A DNA stretch of 64,000 nt from Dioscorea cayenensis subsp. rotundata (taxonomy: Eukaryota; Streptophyta; Magnoliopsida; Dioscoreales; Dioscoreaceae), in assembly GCF_009730915.1 (NCBI RefSeq), contig NC_052473.1:18806100-18870099 (forward strand), in the 5' to 3' direction. Positions 27,064-38,115 of this stretch are shown one piece after another (the stretch's first letter is position 1; each line of letters opens with the position of its first letter). A program made the position numbers and the translations under genes. Below the pieces are notes generated by a model, which was given only the letters and a program-made list of their open reading frames with translations, was not told the origin of the DNA and searched no databases.

Positions 27064-29603
27064 TTAGCTCACATTTGATCTTCTTACAGGTATGGATGGT
27101 TTGCTTATGGAGTTTTCATATCCATCTTCGCCAAGTAGAGGATCACTCCTTACCATCTGAAACCAATTACTAGTAAGTCTTTAAAGTTCATGAACTCTAA
27201 GAAGTTACTTTATGCATGTATGTTATGTTAGGCTGGTCTATATATTATTAGACTGTTATTTTGTTTATATGTGATGCTCCTATGCATAATCGGAATCTTG
27301 CCTCTTTGCAACATGCTATCCTATCATAAAATCAAATTGGGTTAACCACAGTAAGGTTGTAAGCATGTATTGGTTAAGGGTCACTGGAGGTAGTTGTGAA
27401 TCAAACTGGATACAATGTTACAGTTGTTTCTAGTGTATACACAACCGTTATTTCTGCTCTCGCTTTAGAATCAGGATTCGGGATGGTTGCTAATTTATAT
27501 GCCTATTCAATGCATTACAGTACTAATAACAGTATTACCTGCTGTACAGAGCTGCTGTGTATGGGTGTGCTCTGACTGCTGCTTCCCCTGAATGCACAAC
27601 TTAGAGGCAAGCACTCATCTGCGAAGTCCCTGAGCCTCTCAAGCTCAGGCAGCACAACAGTACTGAGATCAGGCCGGTCCTTTCGCCGCAGCTCTGCGCA
27701 CTTGATTGCAATATTTGCTAAGGTCTTAGCCTCCTCCACCGGCCAGTCCGGCACTACCTGATCAAGCATCTCTTCAAATGTGCCCTTCTCGATTGCACGC
27801 TCCACATGGTGTGTCAACCCCATTGGAGGCCTTGCAGTCAGCAACTGCAGCAATATGATCCCCAGTGAGTATATGTCTGACTTAACACCAAGCATTCCAG
27901 TCTGCTGATACTCCGGATCAATGTAGCAGAATGTTCCCGCCGCTGATGTCATCAGATACTGTGTCACATTGTTTGCTACTGATGGAGGGACGAGACGTGC
28001 AAGACCTACATCACTGATCTTGCTCACGTAGTTTCTGTCCAGAAGAATGTTTGCTGGTTTAAGATCACGGTGAACTAATGGTTCTGGTTTTGTTTGGTGT
28101 AGGAATAAGAGAGCAGCACCGATCTCGCAGGCAATCCTAAACCTGTCCTGCCATGGGATTGGAGGTGTGTTTCCACGCCTGAACAAACGGTCCTCTAAGC
28201 TCCCATTAGCCATGTACTCATATACCAGACAGCCGTATTCTGGGCATGCTCCAAGAAGGAGAACCATGTTTGGATGCCTTATGCAGCTCAATATCTCAAC
28301 CTATCAAAACAAAACCAGGAGGTAATTATTTGCATTGCACTCTCATATCTGGCAATACATGCGTGGTAGTGGCAGTTGTAATAGTAGTAAATTGATGTCA
28401 GATATATTTGGTATGTGCCAGTCTTATGGGTGATATTTTATATTCTTAATAGTAGTAAATACCTCTTGCTGAAACTGTGTTTTTCCCTGAGCAGCATCTG
28501 GTCTCAAGACTTTGATGGCAACTTGTGTGTGATCTAGATAACATCTGAACACAGGGCCATAGCCACCTTCACCAATTTTCCTCTTCCCCGCGAAGAATTC
28601 TGTAGCTGTTTCAATCTCCTCTATTGTGTATTTTCGGTACCGCACATCTGAATAAGACGATGAATCCGCCAATGAACTCTTTCTCTGTTGTGATTCTTGG
28701 AGTACCTTCATCTCGGCATTCATTCTTTTTCTGAGCTTCCAGCTCTGCTATCCTTTGTGAGGCTTCAGCTGCCTCGAGAGCTGCTTTGCTCTTGGCCTGC
28801 TCTCTCTCTGCAAGAGCCTTGGCTCGTTTCTTCGTTGTTCCGTGTTGCTTCTAGCTTTCTGCTCTTCAGCCATCTTCCATTTATTGAGCTCCATTGCCTG
28901 CATTGATTCACGACCACCTTCTTCTATTTAGTAAATGCATGCAGTAGTGTTGTAGTTGCAGAATTTGGCATGCATATATTCATATATACCTGCTGCTTTG
29001 CTGTGAGTGCCTCTTTGCAGGCAGAGCTATACATATCCATGGTATGCTTCAATTCTAATCTCAGCCGCCTCATCTCGGCCTCCACATCATCCTACAATTA
29101 GTTGACACTCTATAATGAATCTATCAATGAATTAAAGCATAAACTTAGGCACTGATGTAGACAAACAAACTGACCACAGCATGAGATGACCAGGATGTTC
29201 CAGTGGTGTCCTGAGTGATTGAAGAGAATTCACTGCCACTTGAGTAGGAATCCATCCACCTGTGTGGCGTCCTCATTATGTCTATACTACTCCGATCTGA
29301 TCCAACTGACATCCTTGGCGTAAATCCTCTATCAACACTAGGCCTTCCGGAGCTCACAAATGATATATCGCTCTCTGATGTGAACGATGAGTCTGCCATT
29401 GATCTAGAACTTGTTTTATAACTTCCCCTTGTAAATGGTGATCTACAACATACATATCATACGTACATATATTAGATGTTAGAATTTGCACTTATTGTTT
29501 AGATAACATGGCATGATTGATCCTACTACTCAGTACTCACCTGATTGATTCATCACGCAAGCTATGAATATCAGCAACACCTGGGAATAAAGCAGCATCT
29601 GTA

Positions 29604-29638
<35 letters not shown>

Positions 29639-29683
29639 TTGGTTGATTTCATGTAATGAGTATATATATTATATGTTGTGAAA

Positions 29684-29720
<37 letters not shown>

Positions 29721-30569
29721 CTCTTGGAGGGCGGACATTGATGACATCCGTGAAGTCTGGTCTCTGAATGGAACTTGGCTGGCTTTGTATTTCAGTTCGG
29801 AGAGGGGAAATGGTTGGTGCTGCCCTGATGGCGTGCCTCTCAGAGGACACCTTCCCTTTTGCTATCACATACACGCTGCAAAAGTCTGGTGCCCCTTTAC
29901 ATATGCTGCTTGCTTTGTCTGAACTCTTGAATCTTCTGATAAGAAGGATGTTTAATTAGTCATGTTAAATGTTTATATCTATTCATGATATTGTTTTGCA
30001 TGGATAAAGTAGTGAGTTTACCTCACAAAACCACTCTTTGATGGAGCACCAACCACTAGTTTCTCCAGTGCAGCATGAGCAGCGAACTCAACAATGGCCT
30101 TTGGAATATCAATGTCCTCAAGCAACACATCTTTGCAATTTACCTGTGCATATGTTGAGATACATAGATGGTAAATAAGAACATTACATGGCATTGTAAC
30201 TTCAAATATATGGAACTCACATCTTTGCGTGTACAATAGCAACGGAAGGGAAGGAAGATCTCTTTACTTTGTTGATCTGTTGGAGTCTTGTAGCCACCTG
30301 CAAGCTCTTCAGGGCTTTGGCCTGTTTTACCATGATAAAGACCAAGCAATAGCAAACAAATGAAAAAAAACATCTTTAGGTATAACAAAAAAAAAAAAAA
30401 AGTAGTTTTATGTGATGGTAATACTCTTTGTAGTCCGGACATGGACGAGAGTAATGGTCTGGCCCTTTTGAACTAGGTTCTCCAATGCCCATTTTAATGC
30501 ATTCTGGCTGCCTTTGTCCTTGTCCACGGCCACTGCAACCAGTGGCATTCCTACATCCTCCATTCCCAT
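27064..30569 (-). CDS. USP-domain receptor-like cytoplasmic kinase (RLCK IX)
   Basis: This is a plant kinase with an N-terminal universal-stress-protein domain, a coiled coil and a C-terminal kinase, as in the group around Arabidopsis PUB52 and At5g26150. Ten exons fit: 30425-30569, 30221-30321, 30022-30143, 29721-29935, 29541-29598, 29175-29442, 28990-29091, 28463-28897, 27539-28300 and 27064-27156, totalling 2301 bases (766 residues). The USP part has VAVAVDKDKGSQNALKWAL. The kinase has GEGGYGPVF, VAIKVL, HRDLKPAN and SDVGLAR, the last with Val instead of Phe as is usual here. No U-box is visible. The last exon (DPLLGEDGYENSIS) has no known domain and is the least certain. In exon 28463-28897 the frame slips once at 28821-28825 (one base short) and back at 28726-28730 (one A too many in a run of five), restoring frame overall. 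An upstream in-frame ATG at 30635 is an alternative start. Confidence 0.87.
29611..29717. repeat. Two (TA)n runs in a kinase intron
   Basis: Two TA runs of about 25-30 bases each flank a 55-base AT-rich spacer inside the intron between the exons at 29541-29598 and 29721-29935. The runs come within a few bases of the splice donor at 29720. Confidence 0.85.
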
Positions 30570-30654
30570 TCTCAACTCTTCTGTTTTTAATTGATGGACA
30601 ATAGATTTGTTTATTGCTGAATAGAAGAGTAACAATCTTAATTAGCTTCTTGAT

Positions 30655-30660
30655 CTTTTT

Positions 30661-30692
<32 letters not shown>

Positions 30693-31120
30693 ATATACCT
30701 CTCCTCTCCTCTCCTCGTTTTTTTACCATCGACGTATCAGTGAAATATGAATGATAAACGCTGCATATGAATTGGGAAAAAAAGGAAGAGAGGAAGAGAT
30801 ACACGTTTTGAATAAAACAAAAAGAAAAAAAAAATTTGGAGGAAAAAGCAACAGAAAATTTTAAGAAGATTACTAATAATTAATCAACCTTTTACTTTGC
30901 ATTGTTGGGCTGGCCTTATCTCACGGCCCTTCCTTGCTTTCTCACCACACAGACACACACTCCTAATTTACCAGAAATAGTTTTGAATACTTTTGACTAA
31001 TAACAACTAACCATAAAAATCAAAGCATTCTCACGTTACATAATGTCCTTAATAAACTAATAAAAAAATATATATATATATGATTATAATATTTCTAATG
31101 ATATAATAATATTTAAGTTA
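30655..31120. other. Intergenic between kinase and RPL12
   Basis: The stretch contains a (TTG)n run at 30663-30692, followed by a short CTCTC-type run, and then AT-rich DNA. These lie just 5' of the minus-strand kinase and probably in its leader or promoter. Nothing else is seen. Confidence 0.6.
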
Positions 31121-31122
31121 TC

Positions 31123-31254
31123 TGGGCCTTAGTTAGAGCCCAGTAAGATATTCACTGTGTCAGGTTGCAGATGCAACAGCCCAATAGTGATCCCATGGAG
31201 CTGTTGGGCCTATAAAAAGCCTCCACCTCCCGCCCTTGTGTCCAAAAACCCTAA
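31123..31254 (+). promoter_or_regulatory. RPL12 promoter: site II elements, TATA box, telo-box
   Basis: TGGGCC lies at 31123-31128 and 31205-31210, with reverse copies AGCCCA at 31137-31142 and 31178-31183. A TATA box (TATAAAAA) is at 31211-31218, directly after the last TGGGCC. A telo-box AAACCCTAA lies at 31246-31254, 33 bases before the start codon. Site II (TGGGCY, bound by TCP factors) together with a telo-box is the standard arrangement of plant ribosomal-protein promoters and ties expression to growth. Confidence 0.88.
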
Positions 31255-31286
31255 CCCTAGCACTCAGCGCAGCCGCCGCCTCGTCG

Positions 31287-31788
31287 ATGCCTCCCAAGTT
31301 CGATCCCACCCAGGTCGTCGATGTCTACGTCCGGGTCACCGGCGGTGAGGTCGGAGCTGCGAGTTCTCTCGCCCCTAAGATCGGCCCTCTTGGGCTGTCG
31401 CCCAAGAAGATCGGAGAGGATATTGCCAAGGAGACTGCCAAGGGATTGGAAGGGTCTCCGTGTGACGGTGAAGCTCACCGTCCAGAACCGGCAGGCCAAG
31501 GTCTCCGTCGTGCCGTCCGCCGCAGCCCTCGTCATCAAAGCCCTCAAGGAGCCCGAGCGCGATCGCAAGAAGACCAAGAATATCAAGCATTCGGGGAACA
31601 TCTCCCTCGACGATGTCATTGAGATTGCTAGGATCATGAGCCCCAGATCCATGGCCAAGGATCTCAGTGGCACTGTGAAGGAGATCCTCGGCACCTGCGT
31701 CTCAGTGGGATGCACCGTGGACGGCAAGGACCCCAAGGACCTCCAGCAGGAGATCACGGAAGGGGATGTTGAGGTCCCGCTTGAGTGA
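31287..31788 (+). CDS. RPL12: 60S ribosomal protein L12 (uL11)
   Basis: uL11 forms the base of the P-stalk on the large cytosolic ribosomal subunit, where elongation factors bind. The protein starts [20 protein letters not shown] and continues through [39 protein letters not shown] and [14 protein letters not shown] to [12 protein letters not shown]. The gene has no intron, as in other plants. The span is 502 bases, one more than a multiple of three. At 31442-31444 the reading ETAK then DWKGL needs GG instead of GGG. With that the product is 166 residues, exactly the usual length. An assembly insertion is far more likely than a dead gene, since everything else, including the promoter, is perfect. 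If the base is real, the copy would be truncated after about 60 correct residues. Confidence 0.95.
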
Positions 31789-31789
31789 G

Positions 31790-32870
31790 CCTTCTCATTT
31801 GTCACTACTACTTTTCCATGTTTCTGATTGTGTTCCTTGGAGGTTTTCCTAGTCTTCTCAATATTGGGATACTGATCTACCATTACATGCAGCGTTTTAT
31901 TTATGAATTTTCGTTTGTTAATCTTTCGTACTTTCTGAGATTTTAGTAATCAAATTTGCCTTTTTAAAAAAAAAAACCAGAATGCTTGCCTGGTCTTTTC
32001 CATAGTGCTGTGATTGAAATAATTTTTTGGTTGGTATTCACTGCAGTGGGAAATGGTGATGTTAACTCAATGAATGCATGTCTTATTTTGTGATAATTTT
32101 TTCTGGAATGAGGATTGACTTTGTTCATTAGAATGCTGTCCAATATTAGCAAGGATGAAAACATGTTCTTTAGTACATGCATGTGCATGATCAAAAGTTG
32201 ACAATTATCATCCTTCTTTGTTGAATATCCAAATCCTCAAACTTAGTTAATTAGTTATTTGTATGCTAAAAATTAAGTCTACATTGAAGTGAATGGTGGC
32301 CACTGATGCATGCTCTATTGGTTTCTGGGACCTTAGGGGTGTGGTGTTTGATTTTACATTTTATATAAATCTTGCAGAATTATAAGGTAGAACCTGCGTT
32401 GCCTGTTGATTAACTTTTCTTCCTGATTTGAGTTCAAGGCATTCAATTGTATATGTTTTGAAGATCTGTTGCTGATGATGACATTCATGAGCTATAGGAT
32501 TATTAGGATATGACCCTCTTATTCCAACTGAATCACATTGTTTTACAATTTGGTTCCAGAGTCAATGTGCCTGGATGAACTGTTTCCTAGTGATATTATC
32601 ATATTATAAGCTTTGTTGTGGGATCAAGCTACCACATAACTTTACCATTTGATGATTGTTCAAGGGTTTGATATGTGAGCTCGCTACCCAATTTGTGTTG
32701 AATGACTGTTGTAGATTCTGTTAATTGGTTGTGGTGGAATTTATGCTGTATTTTTTTAATTAACATTTGTTTTATTTGTGGCTTCCTTGCGTCTTACTAA
32801 ATGGACTCTTTTGGTTACCCAATATTACTTGGGTAATAATAACTGAATTATTTTTTTAAGTCACAACATG
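31790..32870. other. RPL12 3' flank, no gene seen
   Basis: This is AT-rich sequence with the probable RPL12 3' UTR in its first 200 bases. No reading frame, repeat or RNA gene was recognised. Confidence 0.55.
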
Positions 32871-32879
32871 GAAATTGTC

Positions 32880-33475
32880 CACCTTAAACAATCATGTATA
32901 ACAATTATGTCAGTTTTGTCCATTTGTTATCTTGTTAATGTATCGAGGCGGCAAAGACTAGCTTCTTGTTAATGTCTTTTGTGTTGCAATGGCTAGTGTT
33001 GCCAATTATAATTTTAGTTGTGTTAAGGAAAGAGAGAATTCTACACTGTTGTTTTGTCATGACTTTGTAGAGTGTTTAAAGCAGTAGTGATGGTGAGATT
33101 TTTCGAATTGTACTATGGAAAAATATCAGTTTATGTTGGTGCAGGTGCAGTTTATATAGACATTTAGGCTTTAAATCAACATCCGGGACAAAGCAAAAGA
33201 TCTCTCTCTGGTTTATGCCATGTTATTGTGCTGTTTTGCAAGAAAGTTTGAAAGCAGTAGAGCACAAGGAGTCCAATTGCACGAATATATATATATATAT
33301 ATATATATGTATTTGAATGTAGAGTTAATTTATTAAGTAGTTTGGAAACAAATCAGGCAAGAACAGAAATAAGAGAATAATAATGATGAAATACCATGAA
33401 GCACAGCAGCCAGGTTGCCATTGGGAATGAAGTCAGTGATGATATGGAGCTTCGCCCCTTCTTGCAGTAGTACGC
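32880..33475 (-). pseudogene. Relic of a PRK-type kinase gene (3' flank plus exon piece)
   Basis: This segment is a diverged copy of the neighbourhood of the receptor kinase at 43879-46193. Bases 32880-33290 match the 3' flank at 41470-41577 plus 43441-43735 (for example AGTCCAATTGCA, GTGCAGTTTATA and AAGAAATATCAG-like phrases in the same order). Bases 33335-33475 match the intron-exon border at 44715-44865, reading in the minus direction as the exon piece around DFIPNGSLAALLHG. The last exon of about 770 bases is missing between the two parts. The copy stops abruptly at about 33475, where the GGGCY array begins. It is best read as the remains of a tandemly duplicated kinase gene in the same orientation. 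Confidence 0.8.
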
Positions 33476-33477
33476 CG

Positions 33478-34600
33478 TTAATGGGCTTTCGACATTGGGC
33501 CATAATGGCTGATCCTGGGACGTTGATAGGGCTTTAGAATTGGACCGTAATAGACTGATATTGGACCATTGTTGCTCCGAAACTAGATAATATTGGGCTG
33601 TTCATGGCTTTTGCTATTGGGCGGTACTGAGTTGATACTGGACCGTTGTTGAATTTTGATATTGGTAAATGGGCTGACATTGGCCCTTTGTTGAGCTTTG
33701 TGACTAGGCCGTAACGGGCTGATATTAGGCCGTCATTTTGTTTTATACTGTTCTGCAATGGGCTTTACCACTGGGCTGTCATGGGCTGATTCGGGCCTAT
33801 TTTGGGCTTTGATATTGGGCCGTTATTGGGTTTGGTATTGGACTATTAATAGGCTGATGCTGGGCCATTGTTTGACTTTGGCACTGGGCCTTAATGCGGC
33901 CGTTGTTGGGCTTTGGTATTGGGCCATTATTAGGCTGATGCTGGGCCGTTGTTCGACTTTAGCACTGGGCCTTAATAGGCTGAGATTGGGCCGTTGTTGG
34001 GCTTTGATACTGGGCCATAATGGGCTGAGGTTGGGCCGTTGTTGGGCTTTAAGATTGGGCTGTAATGGGCTGAGATTGTGCCGTTGTTGGGCCTTGGTAC
34101 TGGACCGTTAATGGGCCGTTGTTGGGCTGTTACTGGGCCGTTAATTGGCTATTACTGGGCCGTTAATGGGCCGTTGTTGGGCTGTTAATGGGCCGCTGTT
34201 GGGCTGTTATTGGGGCTGTTGGCTTTTGTGGACCGTTAATGGGCTTTTGTTTTTGGGCCGTTATTGGGCTTTGATAATGTCCCGTTGATTTGTTTAGTGG
34301 GCCGTTATTGGGCTGGTATTGGGCCGTTGTTGCTACTGGGCGTGATGGGCTGATTCTGGGCCGCCGTTGGGCTTTTGTATTGGGCCGCAATTGCTATGGG
34401 CTTATTTAGGCCGTTGTTGGGACTTACTGTTGGGCTCGGTATTGGGCCGTTGATGAGCTCTGATATTGGTCTGCTGTTGTGCGCTGTTACTGGGTGTCAT
34501 TATGCTTTCTGCCGGACGGCCATTATTGGAACGTTATTGGGCTGCGATTGGGCCGTTACTGGCTGTCTTGGGGACATAGTGGGCTGGTACCAAGCCTTTG
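33478..34600. repeat. Degenerate GGGCY-rich tandem array
   Basis: About 1.1 kb is built from short variants of phrases such as GGGCCGTTGTT, GGGCTTTGATATT, GGGCCGTAAT and GGGCTGAGATT, which group into larger repeats of roughly 45 bases. The plus strand is G/T-rich with a GGG run about every 10-13 bases, and CCC is nearly absent, so strand skew is extreme. Dozens of TGGGCY motifs result, all in one orientation. Long frames on either strand here (such as the one at 33758-34111) are by-products of the repeat. Repeat copies are imperfect, so the array is old or was built by slippage. Confidence 0.88.
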
Positions 34601-34649
34601 ATATGCTTTTTATTAGGTTGCCACTCGTTGCCCACTTGCGGCTTTTTAT

Positions 34650-36290
34650 TTGATCAACGTCACGATTTTATTTTATTTTATTTTTTCTTACTTTCAAAGA
34701 ACTATTTTACAGACTCAGGTGGTTTTTATATTAGCAGAAGGTGATAGAAATTCATTTTTTAATTAGCAAGTAATTAATTAAACATTGAATCCATCATAAG
34801 AATAAAAAATTTGTTTGAGACTAGAGATTAGGATAAAAACAGTTTTTTTTTTCTTTTCACTGTCATTCTCTAGTGAGCTTCCCCTCATTGGTAAGAAAGT
34901 CGAATCTGGTTCAAATGCACATTCGATAGCCTCAAATAGCTGACATTCAAATTTTAAATACCAAAAGAAAACTCAAGAAAATCATCAGATCAACATATTC
35001 ATATGCTAGTGCTACATTGCCATGAAAATTGGAATAGTACATTACCACACAACCATATAATCATCTTCCCATCGAAACTCCCCGTCTGCACATACACTCC
35101 CAAAAATGCTCCAGTGCCATATATACGTCATATTGACAACATTCTATCATACTCTTACAGATATTCCTGGCTTATTCCTAACATACCATCCACCAATTAC
35201 TCTACACCCCGCAATTTTTGTAGTCACCAATAAGTTTGCTCTTATATATATATATATATATCATTGTGGATACTTAAATTCATTTTGGATCCCCGAAAAA
35301 ATAAGTTTCCGTTCAGGAATTACTAAATATTTTTTAAATAGAGTTCAAAACTAATCACTCTGTTCCTAGTTTAGAAGCTAGCTACACCTCTTAGGTTTAA
35401 GAACCTTACTCTCGCTCCTTTCCTAGTTTAGAAACTATTTACAGACTCGTGGGTTCAAGAACCTTACCCTCACCTTCATATGAAATTATAACCCAGTCTA
35501 CCTCTATCTTTGTAACCAATTCTTACCTCTTATCCTGCGTTGCAGATCTATTCTAACCATAACCTCTAGACAAACAAGCACAGTAGAAAAACATGTTCAA
35601 TTATATTTGTACTCCATGCACAGATGCACAACACACAATGATGCATGAATGCAGGTCTGTCTGTAAGATTGGAAAAAAGAAAGCAATAATCCTCAAGGAT
35701 GGATGAATGGATGGATGGAATTACATATAGATGAGCAGATGAGTGTGCCCTATGTGCTGTCCCCAGTAGTCATCTGGACACATACTCCGGAGATCAAGAC
35801 CAGACAGCAATGCATGCATGAGATGTATGTATGCATCTAAGTGTTAGAAACTGTTGGGATACTTCAAGTTAGATGTAAGTAAGAATAAAAAAGCCAAGCT
35901 ACATGATTAGATATGTGTGAATCCATACATGTTTGTGGTTATCTGGTATGTGAGATCGCATTTGCAGAATTGTTATCTAAATGAGATCAAAAGGCATTTG
36001 AACAACTGATCTTAGACCTTGTTTGCTCTTGCCGCATGGGGCTAACCATCTTACACCTTGATTAAGCCTCAAATATATTAAGGACTAAACTTTCTTACAC
36101 CAATATTAAGCACTAATATATGAAGGAGTAAATTGTCTTGCACCTAGATTCAAATAGGCATGGGACTAAGCATCTTAAACCTAGATTCATAGGATGTGAT
36201 TCAGACTAATGAGTAAAGATGCCTTAGATGCTAATCCTAAATGAGAGCAAGCATCGCAAAATTGAGATGACAATCAAATTATGTGCAGAA
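34650..36290. other. Intergenic, one small tandem repeat
   Basis: The stretch is AT-rich without a recognisable gene. A two-copy tandem repeat of about 60 bases lies at 35362-35477, with CCTAGTTTAGAA and AAGAACCTTAC in both copies. An AT run lies at about 35242-35260. Confidence 0.5.
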
Positions 36291-37110
36291 AAGAAAAAAC
36301 AAAACTTACACTGTTCTCATTGGGAGGCAGAACACTGCAATGGATGAAAAACTTCAGCAGATGCCAAGCAATCGTGTGTGATATCCTCTTCTCCTAAACC
36401 TCTTAGATGCTCAGCCCATATCTCTATAAACCACTTTCATCTGCAGTTGTATAAAATAGTATTTTGCATGTAAAACTGCTCCCACAGATTGTAATATAGA
36501 AAATGAATTACGATATAATTCAAAGAGACAGAAGAACCAGCAAGTATCTGATCTTTAGTGTACTCAAAGAATAATTAGCACTTGTCACGAACACGAAATA
36601 TAATTTAAAACATCATATAAAATTTCCAAAAGTCAGTAAAAATAGTGGGCAATTTCCGTTGTTTTCATTTCATACTATGGGTTGCAAGAGGTTATAAGCA
36701 CTACCTAATATCTTTATTCAAGTTTAGTTAATAAACGTTCATTCCAGTCCCTAATCTTGATTGCATTCAATAGGTTCATGATGGCAAGCTATAAAGTAAC
36801 CATATTCTACATACAAAAAGAGAGATCTAATTTTTCACACTCAGAAATTAAATGTGGGCAAAAGCACCAACCACTCATGCATTATTAATTAATTAATCAA
36901 CACCAAAACTAAGAAAGTATTACACATTCAAATATACTAAAACCTTTAAAAAACATGCCAGCATTTGACATAATTGTCAATTCAACAAATTTAGAGGGGT
37001 TTACCTTTATTCATTGCTTAATAGTTTCCCCGAAAAAATAAAAATGGAAGAACCAATTATTAAACAAAGGATTTGGAAATCTCCGTAGTGTTATAGTTAA
37101 ATAAGTTATT

Positions 37111-37400
37111 ACCAAACCTTGTAATATTTTATAACTCAAAGCAATCAAGACTAATGTGTGTCCCACCATTCGCTAAAACAGATATTTACCAAACCTTGTA
37201 TTTTTAAACTCAAAGCAAATAAAGACTAAATGTTTGTGTCACCATCAGCTGAATGAGATATCACCAAACCTAGTACTTTTCAACTCATAGCAATCAAGAA
37301 TAGTGTTTGCGTCACGATTCACTAATTACGATACTACCAAACTTTTTTTTTTTTTCCGATTCAAAGAATCAAGACCAATGCTAGTGTTATCACTCAGAGT
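37111..37400. repeat. Minisatellite, four units of 73-77 bp
   Basis: Units begin ACCAAACCTT or close variants at 37111, 37188, 37263 and 37336. Each contains CTCAAAGCAATCAAGA-like and GTGTCACCAT-like phrases. Copies are clearly diverged from each other, so the array is not recent. Confidence 0.85.
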
Positions 37401-37493
37401 GAAAATTTAAGGATCCATAGCTTTGAAGATACTTCCAGACAGCCTGCTCATTCATATAAAAGACATTTGAGAAGCTCAATAAATCGCCATTAA

Positions 37494-38115
37494 ACAATTT
37501 TTTGGATTATTCTGGGGCAAATGCAAAGTCTTATTCAAATTTGTAAAATAATATCCAATAAATAGTTTAAAGTAACTGAGCTTAAAATCACACTAAAAGA
37601 ACATTTAATTGTTCATACTGAAATCAAATAAATGACTGCAACTATAACCAAATTTCACATCAAGATGTCAAAAAAATTCAGTGACAATGAAAGAAGTAAT
37701 TTCAAGATATTGACTGATTCACCACAACATGTTTGGAAGCTGCAGTAAAACAAGACTGTCTACTAAAAAGCTCAATTATCAAACAATTCTACAAGATAAT
37801 ATCACAAAAGTGGAAACAAAATTGTCTAATGTTATATGTGCTGAGAGGCTGCATGTTATGTCTCCTAGTGCATTGTGCCAACCTTCAACAGTTGTAGCAG
37901 AATCTCTTTTAACTTCTATTTCAAGTTCTTTGTTTACCGCCAAATTGTTCTCTATTTTACTGTAGATCCTAATCTGCTTTTAATTTATTATTTTTTTATA
38001 TAATTTTACTTTAATTTAAATAATTGAAGTTTAGGGTTTAGGGTGGTAACTCTTGCCAATTAAAAGGCAGAGGAATCAATTTTTTTTGGATTATTCTGGG
38101 ACAAATGCAAAGTCT
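37494..38115. repeat. Pair of 38-base direct repeats
   Basis: The phrase TTTGGATTATTCTGGGRCAA followed by ATGCAAAGTCT occurs at 37494-37531 and again at 38077-38115, in the same orientation 583 bases apart. It is far too long for a target-site duplication. It may mark an old duplication or an unequal exchange. Confidence 0.8.

Noticed and set aside
33758-34390. Long repetitive frames in the GGGCY array (plus 33758-34111, minus 34163-34390)
   Set aside because: They are translations of the tandem repeat, with Leu/Gly/Trp or Gln/Pro/Asn monotony and no relatives in mind. No start context or splice signals support them.
33478-34600. CRISPR-like array reading of the GGGCY repeat
   Set aside because: The units have no constant repeat with unique spacers, and this is a plant nuclear sequence.
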